A DNA stretch of 64,000 bases. Origin: Icerya purchasi (Eukaryota; Arthropoda; Insecta; Hemiptera; Monophlebidae). Positions 10,476 to 21,863 of the stretch are shown here, piece by piece. The DNA is taken from positions 155,409,774-155,473,773 of the forward strand of contig CM077115.1 of assembly GCA_039619475.1 (NCBI GenBank), in the 5' to 3' direction. The notes under the pieces were generated by a model. The model was not told where the DNA came from and made no database searches. It was given only the letters and a program-made list of their open reading frames with translations. Within the stretch, counting starts at the first letter, position 1. Each line of letters begins with the position of its first letter. Made by a program: the position numbers and the translations under genes.

Positions 10476-11790
10476 GCATCTCGCAATTTGCCTGGCCAGC
10501 ACGGGAGATTAGGCCAACTTATCCCGATAGGCACTGCCCACACCCAGCAGTGGGTTGATATGGCCATACTGTGACCGTGAAACCTTTAGACACATGCAGA
10601 CGATTCGATGAATGGACGATTTTTCAACCTTTCTTTGTCGGAAATCCGTTTCACAAATCTGCAAACTACAACTTCCATTTTAAAACAATAAATAGTTAAT
10701 TGACCTAATTTCAAAATGCAATTTGACTTTAAATTAAGATATTTGTATATATTTTGATTTAATCAAAATTACCTAGCTACATTTGAAGGTTTTTAAAACT
10801 CACTATTTAGCAGTAACAACATTGCCGTCGGATGAAGAAAATATTATAATTTCATATACGAAATTTTTTCTATTTGTTTTCCAATGTCAAAATCAAACAT
10901 CAATTGAATCATTGTATACGTAGTTAAATATAATGAACACACTATCAAACAAATCGCTTTAACATTAATTTGCAGACTAGTTTTCAGATATTCATCCATA
11001 ATCAGGGCACCATCTTTAACACATTAACAGACAATATACATGTATTACACGAAAAACAGTAATATGATTACAGCTAAATATTACCGTAAATCAGTCCGGA
11101 AATATCAATATGTTATAGTTTATTACTAAGGTCTCCGTTGGCGTTTGAAATATTTATCTTTAACCGGTGAAAGTGGAAAAGTTTTACGTCATCGTATCGA
11201 GTAAAAAGCTATCATCGGTAAAAGTAATCATTAAATCGGGCATGGTGATTTCATATATTATAAATTAAAATCACATGACTAAAATTATCTTTGCTGGTTT
11301 GTAGTCGTCCAAATCGGCCGCTGGTCGAAAGGTACGCCTCCGTTAGCTAAATTGCTGGATTATAATTATCCGGCAAAATTTGCCCTGGTATCAGCTAAAG
11401 AGCAGCATTAAACGATAATCGGGACGATAAACATTGCACTTAGCGATGTTGCCTTCGGATCAAAACAAGGCAGCAGCCCTTTTCACATGTGTTAATCAGT
11501 AATCGGTTATGCTGTCTAAAAGGCTACATCTTTGCCAATGTTCGCTATAGATCGAAAGCCGCCGCCATAAGACTAATTCGAGATCACTCGCATTCTAAAT
11601 AGCGTTATACTAGTTGAAGAACCGCACTAAAATTTAAGATTAAACTTTAAACGTTTGTGATTCTATGTATTAACCATACATCTGATTTTCGGTATAAACC
11701 ATGTCCGAATTATTCGCCGCTAACTTCTCGAATTGTATTACTCTTTTCATCATTAGGGAAAAAACAGAAACATAACGTACAGAAAAAATA
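10476..11790. other. 1.3 kb with no recognised gene
   Basis: No long open frame and no element terminus. Composition varies (AT-rich at 10620-11090, more balanced at 11290-11560). It could be host intergenic DNA or the upstream, unrecognised part of the F/G element whose gag knuckle starts at 11802. Confidence 0.35.
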
Positions 11791-11801
11791 TATATATATG
11801 A

Positions 11802-12160
11802 TTGACAGATGTTAGGTTACCGAGGCACGTATCTAATTATTGTAATTTTCCGATAAGGTGTATTAAATGTGTTGAAAAGCATGATGCAAATACTTGCACT
11901 AGAAGCTCATCCCAACCGGGTACACGTGCTCTATGCAAAAAAGAGATCATTGTGATAGTTAGCTGTTCTGTTAAGAAACAAAGAGTCCAGTTTGACAATA
12001 AAATACTGTTAAATAATGCTTCAATGCAGGTAAGTAATTACAACTAATGTCGTCGTATTAATAAAAGTATTCCCGTTGTAAGATTCATACGCCGGCATTA
12101 TTTAAAACGGCTACATAAATTTCAATGACAACATGTCCATAGAAAATGAGAACGACATAA
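11802..12160 (+). pseudogene. F/G element copy 1: gag zinc-knuckle fragment
   Basis: The plus strand reads NYCNFPIRCIKCVEKHDANTC followed by a degraded CALCK-type second knuckle. This is the pattern of the nucleic-acid-binding ORF1 of jockey/X-type LINEs. The same region recurs at 28028-28320, with matching flanks on both sides, so it belongs to a dispersed family. It is interrupted after 12160 by foreign sequence carrying the 115-bp repeat and an A copy, and it is not continuous enough to be functional. Confidence 0.6.
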
Positions 12161-12275
12161 GGGAACATCCATTAATTATGCGGGCTGTTTTCTTTTTCAT
12201 TTGTATCCCCTGTTCCATGGTCAGATTTGATAAGATTTGGTGGGACGTCCCTCCCACTCACGTGAGATTTACGCT
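12161..12275. repeat. 115-bp direct repeat, left copy
   Basis: Matches 15360-15474 along its full length with about 6 differences (~95% identity). It abuts the T-run that ends the minus-strand family A copy. The partner abuts that copy's 5' truncation point, so the pair brackets the LINE exactly. Confidence 0.9.
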
Positions 12276-12763
12276 TTTTTTTTTTTAAATTTACTATAGG
12301 TTCGTCAGCGAGGACATTAGCCCAAGAAATAGGAGTAAAGAAAAAATCAGATTTTTATATGGCGTGAAACATTCAGCAAGAATGTGTCAAGCGTCTGGAC
12401 GACAGAAGGAGAAAAAAGGGAAAGAATAAATGCAGCACAATAGGTAGTAGGAGCCTGGTTTGATAAGGGAGAGGAGTAAAAGGAAGATTGTTCAGATGAA
12501 AGTGATGAACATTCGAACATTATGTGATCGGGATCACATATAAGTTAGCTGTTAGGAGAATGTAACGGACAATACGGAGATGGAGCGAGAGAAAATCGGA
12601 AAAGCGACGAGGCGAGCAAGCTGTGCCAAAAGCGGAAGCGGCATATTGCCGAGATGCTGGAGCGATGCATAAAAGGTAAGTCAAGAAACCAAAAGCAGAG
12701 AGAAAGAGAAGGCTGGATGGAAAGTAAAAAGAATCCGGGTTTGAGAATGAGGAGTAGTAGGAG

Positions 12764-12967
12764 TTAATGGAGGATAGCAGTAGACTCGGCACAGAAATTT
12801 GAACGGAAGGAGGGAAGTTTAAAGAACTCAGAGTGATTTAAAGAAGGACAAAGAAAGGCTGCGCCAACTCCACTTGGGCTCTTGGAACCGTCCGTGTAGA
12901 TTATGACGTGGTTAGAAAAGTGGGCGTTTAAGGTTTGTAAAATTTCTGATCTAACGACATGGTGCAA
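12764..12967 (-). pseudogene. Family A ORF2 RNase H, N-terminal half
   Basis: IYTDGSKSPSGVGAAF and CAESTAIL carry the first Asp and the Glu of RNase H. The second half, including the WVPSH block, is absent; the sequence jumps to the C-terminal tail near 12690-12540, an internal deletion. Confidence 0.7.
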
Positions 12968-13690
12968 GTAATTGGACGAGGGAAGGAGGAAAAGTTAAAA
13001 GAAAAATATGGGAGCTTATTGTAAGTGCGAATGTATGGTAAAAATTGAAGGAGTCGAGTAGAGAAATAAGAGAGAGAATTGGTGTTTTATTGGCACTAAA
13101 TCGCCAATCCTGTAGAATGAGGGAATAAGAAGGAATAAGTGAGGAAGAGGAGATAGGAAGACGTTTAATGAGGAAGCGGTAACTCAAATAGGAACGCCGA
13201 ATAAAGAGTGGAGGAATGTGGGTTTCCGCTTGAATAGCAAGGATAGGAGAAGATTTCTGAGCTCCAAGACAGAGGCGGAGGCAAGTATTTTGGACGCGAT
13301 TGAGCTTGGAGAGCAAAGACCTCATAAATAAAACAGCAATAATCTAGAATTGAACGGATACAGGATTTGTAGAACATGAGCAAAATGCACACGGATCACC
13401 TCGCCATTTCGTATGTGAAAGGGACTTAATAAGGTTGAGCTTTTTTTAGTGATGACACGTATATATGGTTAATATGCTTGTGGAATGAAAGGCGGCTATC
13501 CAAAAATACTCCCAAGTAACAGAAATGGTTAGCCAGGGGGATCGGATTACTATTTAAGAAGAGACTAACTAAGTAGGGGTCAAAAGGACGAAGAGTAAAG
13601 ACAACAGCAGAGGATTTCGTTGGAGAGATAGACAGATGAATATTAGATAAAGCGCTTTCCAAAATTGTTAAGTAATGTTGCAGCTGGGAA

Positions 13691-14136
13691 TTAGCAGCGG
13701 ATACTACGATGGGTGGAGTAAATGAGGATGTCGTCAGCAAAAAATAGGGAAGAGGAGATTTTTGACAGAGAAGCAGTTTTCATAAGGTAAATGTTAAAAA
13801 GGGTTGGATTTAGACAAGAGCCCTGGGGCAGTCCACGAAAGACCAGTCTAGAAATAGGTTCGAGCGGAGAAGAGAGAATGATAGTCCTGGATTGGAAAAG
13901 GCTAATGACAAGAGCAGAGAAGAAGGGTGGAATATTCAAGGAGAGCATGGAATCGAATAGGGTGAGAAGGTGGACATTATCAAAGGCAGCAGAGACATCG
14001 ACGAAGGAAGCAATGAGGAATTTTTTGTCGATAAAAGATAAATACACATCTGAAAAGAAAGTACTGATACAATTGGGAGGGCCGCGTCCAGAGCGAAATC
14101 CAAACATATTATTGAGCAATACCTTATTGTGCTCAA
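13691..14136 (-). pseudogene. Family A ORF2 reverse transcriptase palm (best preserved in this copy)
   Basis: Reads through RT motifs A (DVSAAFDN), B (GLPQGSCLNPTLFNIYL) and C (FFADDILIYS) with the catalytic Asp residues kept. This shows the family was RT-competent. A frameshift just before motif A and others on both sides isolate it. The following 13426-13740 continues into the thumb (FCYLGVFLDSRLSFHKHI). Confidence 0.75.
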
Positions 14137-15359
14137 GCCACCAAACTAGTCATCTATTAATAATACATTCAAACAGTTTTCTAGCACAGGGAGCAAGAGA
14201 GATTGGTCGAAGAGAGGGTGAGTTAGGTTTTGGGATCGGGACAACAATGAAAGTATTCCAAACAGATGAAGTAGAACCAGACGAGAGAAATGAATTGAAT
14301 AAATTTAAGAGGAACCGAAGAGCGGTATCAGAGAGACTTTTTAGAACGAGAAAGGGAATTCCGTCGTTACCAAGAGAGGAATTAGAAGAATTACTTAAGG
14401 CTGCTTGAGTAGGAAATGAGAGGGGGCGAGGGGAACCGGGAGGCGACAGGATTCTTGGAAGCTATGAACGTAACTAGGATCTAAGGAATTTATAAATGGA
14501 ATTAATTTGTCCGGAGACAGGATATGATTGGAAAGATGTTGAGCTGAGGGAGATTTGAAGGTCTTCGCCATTTTCCAAATGTGAGTAAGAGGAATGGAAC
14601 GGGGGAAAGCGGAGCAGAAATTTCTCCAGGAATTCTCTTTTGCCGTTTTAAGAGTATACCTAGCTTTGGCATTGGCACTTTTGTGAGCGAGAAAATTGGA
14701 GAGATTAGGACACAGGAACGGAATGTTCTAAAGGTGGATAAACTTCGATCAAAGGCAGCTTTGCACTCTTGGTTCCACCACACAGAGGAAATGAATTTGG
14801 ACCTTTTATGTGTTGGAGGCTGAGCAGGAGGAGAAGAAAGAGTTAATGCGTTGGAAATAGATTCCATAAAGAGGTCGTATTAAGAAGATGGATTTAAATG
14901 CGAAGGAATTAGAGACAGTGAAGAGTCAACGTAGGAGCGAAAGATGGGCCAGTCTATCTTAGAGAGAACCCATCTATGAGATTGAGTAGAATTGTTCAGA
15001 GTAGAATGAGAAAACTGATTTAAAGAAATGATGATGGGAACATGGTCGCTTCAAAAAGTGCCATCCAGAGTGTTCCATGAGCAGTTAAAACCAAGATTGG
15101 CAGACGTAAAAGGTAGATCAATGGAACTAGGAGCTAGAGGGTTGCAGACACAGGTGGGTGTACCGTCATTAAGGAGAAATAGATTATTTCGAAGAATGAC
15201 ATTTTCTACGACTGCACCATGATTATTATAGTTAGTGCAACCCCAGAGAGGTGAGTGAGCGTTCCAGTCTCCGCCTATAATAAAAGGAGTCGAAAGAGAG
15301 TTAACGAAAGTAGGAAACGGGCAATCGCGTAAATCAAAATTAGGAGGGAAATAAGCGGA

Positions 15360-15474
15360 GGGAACATCCATTAATTATGCGGGCTGTTTTCCTTTTCATT
15401 TGTATCCCCTCTTCCATGGTAAGATTTGTTAAGATTTGGTGGGACGTCCCTCCCACTCACGCGAGACTTACGCT
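15360..15474. repeat. 115-bp direct repeat, right copy
   Basis: Partner of 12161-12275. Both begin GGGAACATCC and end TTACGCT. The only differences are single-base substitutions; there is no indel. Confidence 0.9.
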
Positions 15475-16395
15475 GTAGTTGTTAAGGTATTAAATTTATT
15501 TTCGTAAAGAAGAGAAATAATACAACATTAAGGTATACTATAAAAAATTTATTTAAGTTTAGCTCAATTGAAAGTAAAAATAGACAACAACATCACTTTC
15601 CCGAACTTTTCACATACTCCCTGGGCATTCACATACTATATCATTTTATTTTTTTTTGCTTTTAAAATCTCTGAACGTTTCTTTTTACTTTTTTTTAGTT
15701 CTCGAAATAAAATTTTTTAATAGCCGTGAGATTTTTTCAGAGGGAAAAGTGGACACTCCAAAAAAAGTAAAAGAAAAATTGACATAATTTTTTTTTTATA
15801 ATCTGTATATCAATCTATTTCCTTTAAAAGTTAAGGTGAGATTTTCAATTATTCCCCCTTAGTTTAAATAAGATTTAATGAGATTTTACTGGACCACTCG
15901 CCACCATTTTGAGCTCACGGAATTGAAATTGATGTCCCCTAATATCCTTCGAAATTGAGCTAATGCTGATGGCGTTCACAGCAACCGTAATGTTGACTTT
16001 GCTAATAATAACGTTATTAACGACATTACAGCGATGCCTCGGCAATATTGGTATCATTATTTGCTGATGTCTTTGGTGACAAAACTAGTTGAAAAACAAA
16101 TATACACTCGAAGCGTAAAAAACAAGAGAACAAGGACCTAAAGGCTTTAACTTAGAAAAATTTCAGAACTACCTATAGCAGCGAGGAAAAATCCGGACAA
16201 GATGTAATTGTTCTCATTTTAAAAATAAAATAGAAAAAAAATTATAATAAACACTTTCCGCGTCAGGAAAGAGTTACTGATGATTAAAATACAAATAGTT
16301 CTCGTAAGTTTATTTATGTAACAAATATACTTTCGAACAACAAAAAATAAAGATGAAGAAATACAGAAAAATGATGTGATCAAATCGATGTGTTA
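15475..16395 (+). repeat. Unassigned DNA then F/G element copy 1, middle part
   Basis: 15475-15870 shows nothing recognisable. From about 15875 the sequence aligns base by base with 28850-29227 and, from 16165, with 57419-57600. Shared landmarks are a TAATAATAACGTTA run, an ACAAGAGAACAAGG block and a GGACAAGATG block. It ends in the left copy of a 14-bp TSD at 16382-16395. Reading frames are broken, so this is a decayed dispersed repeat. Confidence 0.6.
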
Positions 16396-16613
16396 CAAAC
16401 TAGAAACTATGGCATTTCAGGAAGAACCTTCCAGCTGTTCTGAAACTGAACCTTCCAAACACACTACACCGTCGACGTGAAACCACCTAATACAATATTC
16501 CTACGCCTAACAATCATCTCTGGGACTGTAACGGACTTCACTCACACCTTGAAGATCTCCAATTTCTCCTAAAACATTACAATCCAGCAGTCATAGTTAT
16601 CCAAGAAACCCAT

Positions 16614-17021
16614 TTGAGACAAGACCTATCATTCAAGTTGAAAACCCATTCCATTATAAATCTATCGATACACACCACCACAATTGCTCATGGAGGAGTA
16701 TTACTTGGTATACGAAAATGCATACACTTTGATGAAATCGGCTTAAGCACAGAACTTCAAGCAGACGCAGCTAGAAATTACCCCCAAGAACCAATCACAA
16801 CCTATACCATATACCTTCTTCCTAACCAAAACGTCAACGCCGAAACACTTTTAGAGCTTATCAATCAAATTCCTACACCTTTCGTTATATTTGGCGATAT
16901 AAACGCACATAACCCATTATGGGGCGGAATAAAAACCAACGATAAAGGTCTGGCAAAAGAGAAGATTTTAAAGGACAAACATCTCAACAACCTATCTCAT
17001 AAAATATGGTCTCTTCCTTAG
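16614..17021 (+). pseudogene. I-clade ORF2 endonuclease
   Basis: About 150 codons, including upstream in-frame sequence from 16530, covering AP-endonuclease blocks: the catalytic-Glu block QETHLR, HGGVLLGI, and GDINAHNPLWG with its catalytic Asp and Asn. The final SDH block is lost after a premature stop near 17019, so the domain is incomplete. Confidence 0.75.
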
Positions 17022-17765
17022 ACTTAATTATTTGCTCGCCACAACTCAGCTCTAAACTGCAAAATTTCTTGCTTGCTGACTTAGGTGGAAACAACCATGT
17101 ACCAATTGTAATATTATATACTGCCACTAAAATTGCACTCTTCTAATAAAATGCCATGGAATTACTCTAAAACAGACTGGCCTAAATTTGCTGATGCATG
17201 CCGCAGCAGCCCCACCCCTGACTTCTTAAAAGGTATAAATGAATTAGTAGAAGAATTTACTGCAAATTAGTTTCCTTAGCTAGAACATTCACTCCTATGA
17301 AACACTTGAAAAAGAGTAAAGTACCTTGGTGGAATCACAAATGTGCAGAAGCCCTCAAACTACGAAGAAAAACGTTACGACAACTTAAATCTCACCCATC
17401 ACTTGAGCTACACATTCAGCATCAAAAACCTAAAGCTATTGCACGCCGTGCATTCAAAGAAGGCAAACGTGAATCTTGGAGAAAATATACTTCTTTCACT
17501 AACTCCTCCACACCAATTAGGGAAATTTCGCAAAAAACTCGAGCAATTTAAAATACACACGAATCTCCAACAGCCATTTAACACCTGTTACACCGAACCC
17601 GAAACCATAGCAGAAGTATTTGCTATTAGTCGGCATCAAATATCCAGGAATGATTCAACATTTATTCGCCATAAACTTCTGGAAGAAAAAATACAACTAC
17701 ACCCCAACTCAGATAACTAAGATCTATACAACATTGACCTTACCAAAACTGAATTCAGCAACGCA

Positions 17766-18218
17766 TTGCGTAAAATGAGGTTAACAGCTCCTGGACCAAA
17801 TGAATTGCAGATCTCTATGCTGAAACAAGCACCTGCTAACATTCACGACATCTTACTTAAAATATTCAACCGTATCTGGACTCAATACGAATTTCTTAAT
17901 GCATGGCTTAAGGCAACAGTCATCCCTTTCCTCAATCCAAATAAAAATCCGACACCAACTGACAGTTACAGACCAATATCGCCGACTTTATTTTTATGCA
18001 AGCTTCTAGAAAAAATCTTCAGCGCCAGATTAATGTGGATTCTCGAACAAGAGTGCCTGCTCACCAATGCTCAATGTGCCTTTCGCAATTCCGGATCAAC
18101 ATTACATCCAGCTCTCTTTACACAGAATGCAGCATTGGAGAGCTTTGCTAAAAAGCAACATCTTCTTGCTGTTTTAGCTATAATCACACTTAAAAATAGG
18201 AAGAAAGTTGCCAGTTGA
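17766..18218 (+). pseudogene. I-clade ORF2 reverse transcriptase, N-terminal part
   Basis: Fingers region of RT: TAPGPNELQISMLKQAP, then VIPFLNPNKNPTPTDSYRPIS, then LLEKIFSARLMWILEQE and the degraded block AQCAFRNSGSTLHPAL (ancestral QxGFRxGRST). It stops before motif A, so no catalytic Asp is present. Confidence 0.75.
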
Positions 18219-18591
18219 AACGCATACAACCATACCAATAGCTGCTCTACACGATAATCAAATCTTTCATATACTTACCCAAAACATCCTTAAATCCTTA
18301 AATCTTACTTAAGCGTCATCATTCTCCAGCAGCCTCCCTCTTAACTCCCCGCGAATAGAAAATGCTGTTACCAGTTAGCAGATAAAGAGGATCGTAGTCT
18401 TCAAGTACCACAGATTTTCCAGAAAATGAACATTTATCATTTAGTATAAATATAATAATAATAATAATTATAATAGTGTAACTTATTTACTCGTAAAATA
18501 ATATAGTTCCTAATTCCAGCCCGTTCTAGCGCGTAGGTTTGTACACGCGCGCTTTATAAATAAAGAATGATATATATAAATCGATGTGTTA

Positions 18592-19190
18592 TGTAATTAC
18601 AAAGATAAAGCTTTTCGCTTTTTTTAACCCAGTTTGTCACATTTTAGCCGGCCTACTCTTGCTCAAATTCATATTTTCCATTTCATACGACTATCTCATT
18701 GAAAAGTTGATATAATTTTCTACACACGACTGTATTTAAAGGTAAAGTGTTTTCCTTCTTTGTTCAAATTTCCAGCATTACTAAACTATATGCACGCTAA
18801 CGATCCTTTTAAATCATAAAAATCACATGCATTGCTACTACTATTCCTAAACGTACAAGATGAGACGAAGTACAATGATACCCAAATCTAATCCTGCACG
18901 TTGTTGTTATATAGTCCCTATCTATGTTATACCAGAACCACAGATGCTCCTCAATTGATTTATTCAGATTAGAATATGACTTGCTTTTACATTGAATAGA
19001 CTCTCCATGATAACTCACACTATTTTAATAAATATTCTTTTACAACTGTCAAATGTTCTTTACAATTTAACTATTTCTGATTTATACTATATAGTTCTCA
19101 GTCCTTGTTAAGGAATCACCTATGTTATTCCTGTGGATTCCAATGTTTTCCGGGATCCACTTAAATACCACAAATGTCTTTTGCTCCTTT
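18592..19190. other. End of F/G copy 1 then unassigned DNA
   Basis: The first ~20 bases continue the F/G element (TGTAATTACAAAGATAAAG). After that nothing matches other copies and no gene is visible. Confidence 0.4.
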
Positions 19191-19600
19191 TTTTTTTTTT
19201 TTTTTTTTTTACCCCCCCTTGGGTTTGCTAGCAAAGAGCATTAGCTCAGCAAAAAGGAATAGATACATGGAATAGAATAGAAATTATATTTTTATTCTGT
19301 CGACAATGGAATCAAGGAACACCCCTAGAACAGGAACAACAGAGATAGTAGGTAGAGAAAGAACATACGAGGCGTTGAAAGGAGCAGGAAGATCAAGCTT
19401 TAAAAGATGGTAATAAAGTAACTCACGCTCGCGAGTAAACCGGAGCACTCGAAGAGCACGTGATTCGCATCGCAAACATACTGGGAATCTTCAGGATCCA
19501 ATGGACAAAAAGGAGATGCAGCCAAAGAGAAGCGATTTAGTGAAGAAGGAAGGAGACTATGCGGGAAACGGAGGCGAGATAATTTAGTAATTCTTCAATC
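19191..19600 (-). mobile_element. Family A LINE 3' fragment
   Basis: A T-run at 19190-19210, then the C-rich complement of the family terminus (ACCCCCCCTTGGG). The minus strand then reads the C-terminal tail ending LDLPAPFNASYVLSLPTISVVPVLGVFLD, collinear with the copy at 47422-47838. The His/Cys block is near 19440-19480. 5'-truncated near 19600; frameshift near 19475. Confidence 0.75.
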
Positions 19601-20489
19601 TATGTACTATTTTTCTGATTTTTGTTTCTACATACTTTGTCCCAAAACTTTTTATATATTGTATATGTAAAAAAAAAGAAAGTATTGACAAATGGATTGT
19701 TGTCATGGTTAATTATGATATTCTTACGTTGGAGTTAATAAGAAGTTCTGCCAGTTCTTGCATTATGGAAGTAATGACAGATATTTCTATGCAAACAGTA
19801 TATTAAATTTATTAGTTTTGCTTGATTACAATGGAAAAAAAAAAAAGAAAATATTAACAGACATTTTCATGCAAATCATAAATTAGTAAAATCAGACATG
19901 GAACACATCACTATCTTTTTTTGTAACAAAGTCAGGAAGAATGATGTTGACAATTTTCTTTAATCCGTGGGGCTGGGGGTCCGACAGTACCCCCAATCGA
20001 GGTGAAGGAGCGGAGCTCTTTAAAAGGCATGAAGGACCAAGTTTTTAATACATATATATATATGAATTATAACGCCATTCTTAGGCCGGACCCCACTAAT
20101 TTCTTTGTCCGAAAATGTTTCATTTCTCCCTAAAACGTTACATATAATGTGCCCCATCACTATTTTATATATAAGAAGACAATGTCATGACAGAAAAAGC
20201 ATTGTGGGTCGGACTAAGGATGACGTTGTTAATTTTACTCGTTCTACATGAAGTATAGAAGTGATGCAGTTATGGCAAAATCCGCTGATATATAAAAGTG
20301 TTTCAGGGAATTTGAACCTTATTTTTATTTCCTATTGATAATATTTGTACAATATTATACTACAATTTATTTGTTTTTTGTTCTCTGTTACTGGAATTCC
20401 ATTACTGATTGATCAACTGAAATTAAGTTCCATTTTCCTTTGAAGTCTTACAGGTCCTGCGATTGCTTTTGGACATCGAAGCAAATACA
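19601..20489. other. Unassigned DNA downstream of the AAA-ATPase-like gene
   Basis: No coding sequence recognised. GGGGGTCCGACAGTACCCCC near 19974-19993 can form a 6-bp stem. A (TA)n run lies near 20053. On the minus strand this is the 3' side of the gene ending at 20490. Confidence 0.35.
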
Positions 20490-21863
20490 TTAAAGCGTTT
20501 CGTCGCCAATGGAATAATTTTTTTGCAGTATATTTTCAATTTCGGTTCTAATTTCAAAATTTGGTATCCGAACGTAACGGTCTACAGTATTAGTCAAATA
20601 CCCCGAACACAACAAAAAGCTAAAAATTACATGATCATTTTCTTCATCCACGAAGAAATCAAATTCACCACTGACAATTTTCTTCAAGCGTATAATTTTA
20701 TTCATCCGCCAATGTCGGTAATCAAATGCGACCTCATTATTAAAAATATATTCATTCTTTAAAATCAGAGATAGAACTTTTCTTACTGGATTGTTATGGA
20801 ATAAGTTGAGGGGTAATTTGAGAAACTTCGGTTTTTTCCAGTAGGATCTTAAAGCATTTGGATCACCGAGTTTTACATTTTGTAAGTATTGAAGTACGGA
20901 CAATGTGTTGTACATTTGCTGATTTATATCGTAAAAATAATCACGGTTATATCCCACAGTATAATTGCCATAAAATTTATCTATGTTAGCTTTTAACGTT
21001 TTAGCTTCACTGGAATTTTTGGTGAATTTAAGTAATTTTTTAAGTTCTTGTTCATCGATTCCATAAAAATCATTATAGCCGTTCATTTCAGTAAACCAGT
21101 ATGATAAATATTTCACTTTATGGTCGCAACTAAAAGTGTCCAGTAATAATGCAGTTAGGAAACATTTCCTTACACAATGAATATCTGAACTCCTGCAATC
21201 TGAAGCAGATCTAATCATTGTATGAAAAGTAATCATAATTTCTTCTACATTTTCCGATGTATTTCCGAAGATCATAAGATTCAAGAAAGCATCGTAATCA
21301 TCGACCAGTATAATAATCTGTCGCTGAAAGTGTTCGTATAACATATCACAAAGCACACTCAGTGAAGTTGAAAAATCGATTTTACTTAGGTTCCCTTTTA
21401 GGGTATGGTTAATATAATCTTTGAACTCGGAGTATATCATTAAGTATTTATGTTGTAAAAAAGTATTTAGGATGGCATTCCTCAAATTTTCACGTATGCT
21501 ATTGTTGTTTTCAATACAGTTTAGATGTTCAAGGTTTACGTGGATCACCGGATGCTTGCCGAAGGTTCGATTGAAAAATTCGATGTCCTTAAAAATTTTT
21601 AATTTTTTAAATAGACGATAGTTTTTCGTTTTTTCCTTGTTTATTATTTCATTCCCATTTTCGTCAACTTCAATTTCGAAATAATGCTTCAGAGTGAGGA
21701 TGTTGATAGTCTTTCAAAAACTCGGAGGAGCTTGAAAAAACGTATTTTTAATTATATTTTCAAAAATGTCTCTGGCTATGAAAGATTTGTCAATGTATGC
21801 TCCGCTTTTCACAAGCTCTGTAAAATTGGTTGATCCAAATGTGAATGCTAATTTCCCTGACAG
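20490..21863 (-). pseudogene. AAA-ATPase-like protein gene with one in-frame stop
   Basis: About 457 codons open on the minus strand except for one TGA at 21714-21716. The order of motifs matches the 'predicted AAA-ATPase' family, known mainly from bacteria. An N-terminal block reads FTFGSTNFTELVKSGAYIDKS (the YVDKT region). A P-loop position reads APPSF*KT where the family has PRRFGKS/T. Walker B reads IIILVDDYDAFLN (family DEYD). The rest resembles the family's AAA domain; the usual C-terminal PD-(D/E)XK nuclease region is absent. The start is taken at a good splice acceptor (TTTCTGTTACAG, ending at 21864). Alternatively ATG at 21912-21914 gives a signal-peptide-like N-terminus. There are no frameshifts in over 1.3 kb, so decay is recent or the stop is polymorphic. 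The only recognised non-transposon protein here. Confidence 0.65.

Larger units (their letters stand above)
12276..15359 (-). mobile_element. 5'-truncated family A LINE bracketed by the 115-bp repeat
   Basis: Minus-strand copy covering the ORF2 endonuclease middle to the 3' end. Its 3' terminus is a T-run at 12275-12287. Blocks in order: endonuclease from PSAYFPPNFD (15359), GGDWNAHSPLWG (near 15245-15280), the VWWNQECKAAF linker (14750), and RT with FGFRSGRGPPNCIS, FVDVSAAFDNVHL, LPQGSCLNPTLFNIYL and FFADDILIYS (14140-13700). RNase H follows with IYTDGSKSPSGVGAAF (12900), then the C-terminal His/Cys tail (12540). Frameshifts occur near 14500, 14130, 13740 and 13330, and part of RNase H is deleted near 12780. 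Confidence 0.85.
16396..18577 (+). mobile_element. Internally deleted I-clade LINE with 14-bp TSD
   Basis: AAATCGATGTGTTA at 16382-16395 and 18578-18591 flanks the insert, and the F/G host sequence resumes directly after it. The ORF2 endonuclease is visible (WDCNGLHSHLEDLQFLLK, IVIQETHLR, GDINAHNPLWGG), then the linker (VPWWNHKCAEALKLRRKTLR) and RT fingers (APGPNELQISMLKQAP, SYRPISPTLFLCKLLEKI). After about 18180 the RT palm and RNase H are deleted, joining to a short tail. The 3' end is TA-rich rather than a pure A-run, as often in I-clade elements. A short upstream ORF (16413-16484) may be the ORF1 end. Confidence 0.75.

Noticed and set aside
13791..14408. 205-codon plus-strand open frame
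   Set aside because: Antisense to the family A RT coding region. It has no domain, and the minus strand carries recognisable RT motifs.
20463..20762. 99-codon plus-strand open frame
   Set aside because: Antisense shadow of the AAA-ATPase-like gene; no motif.
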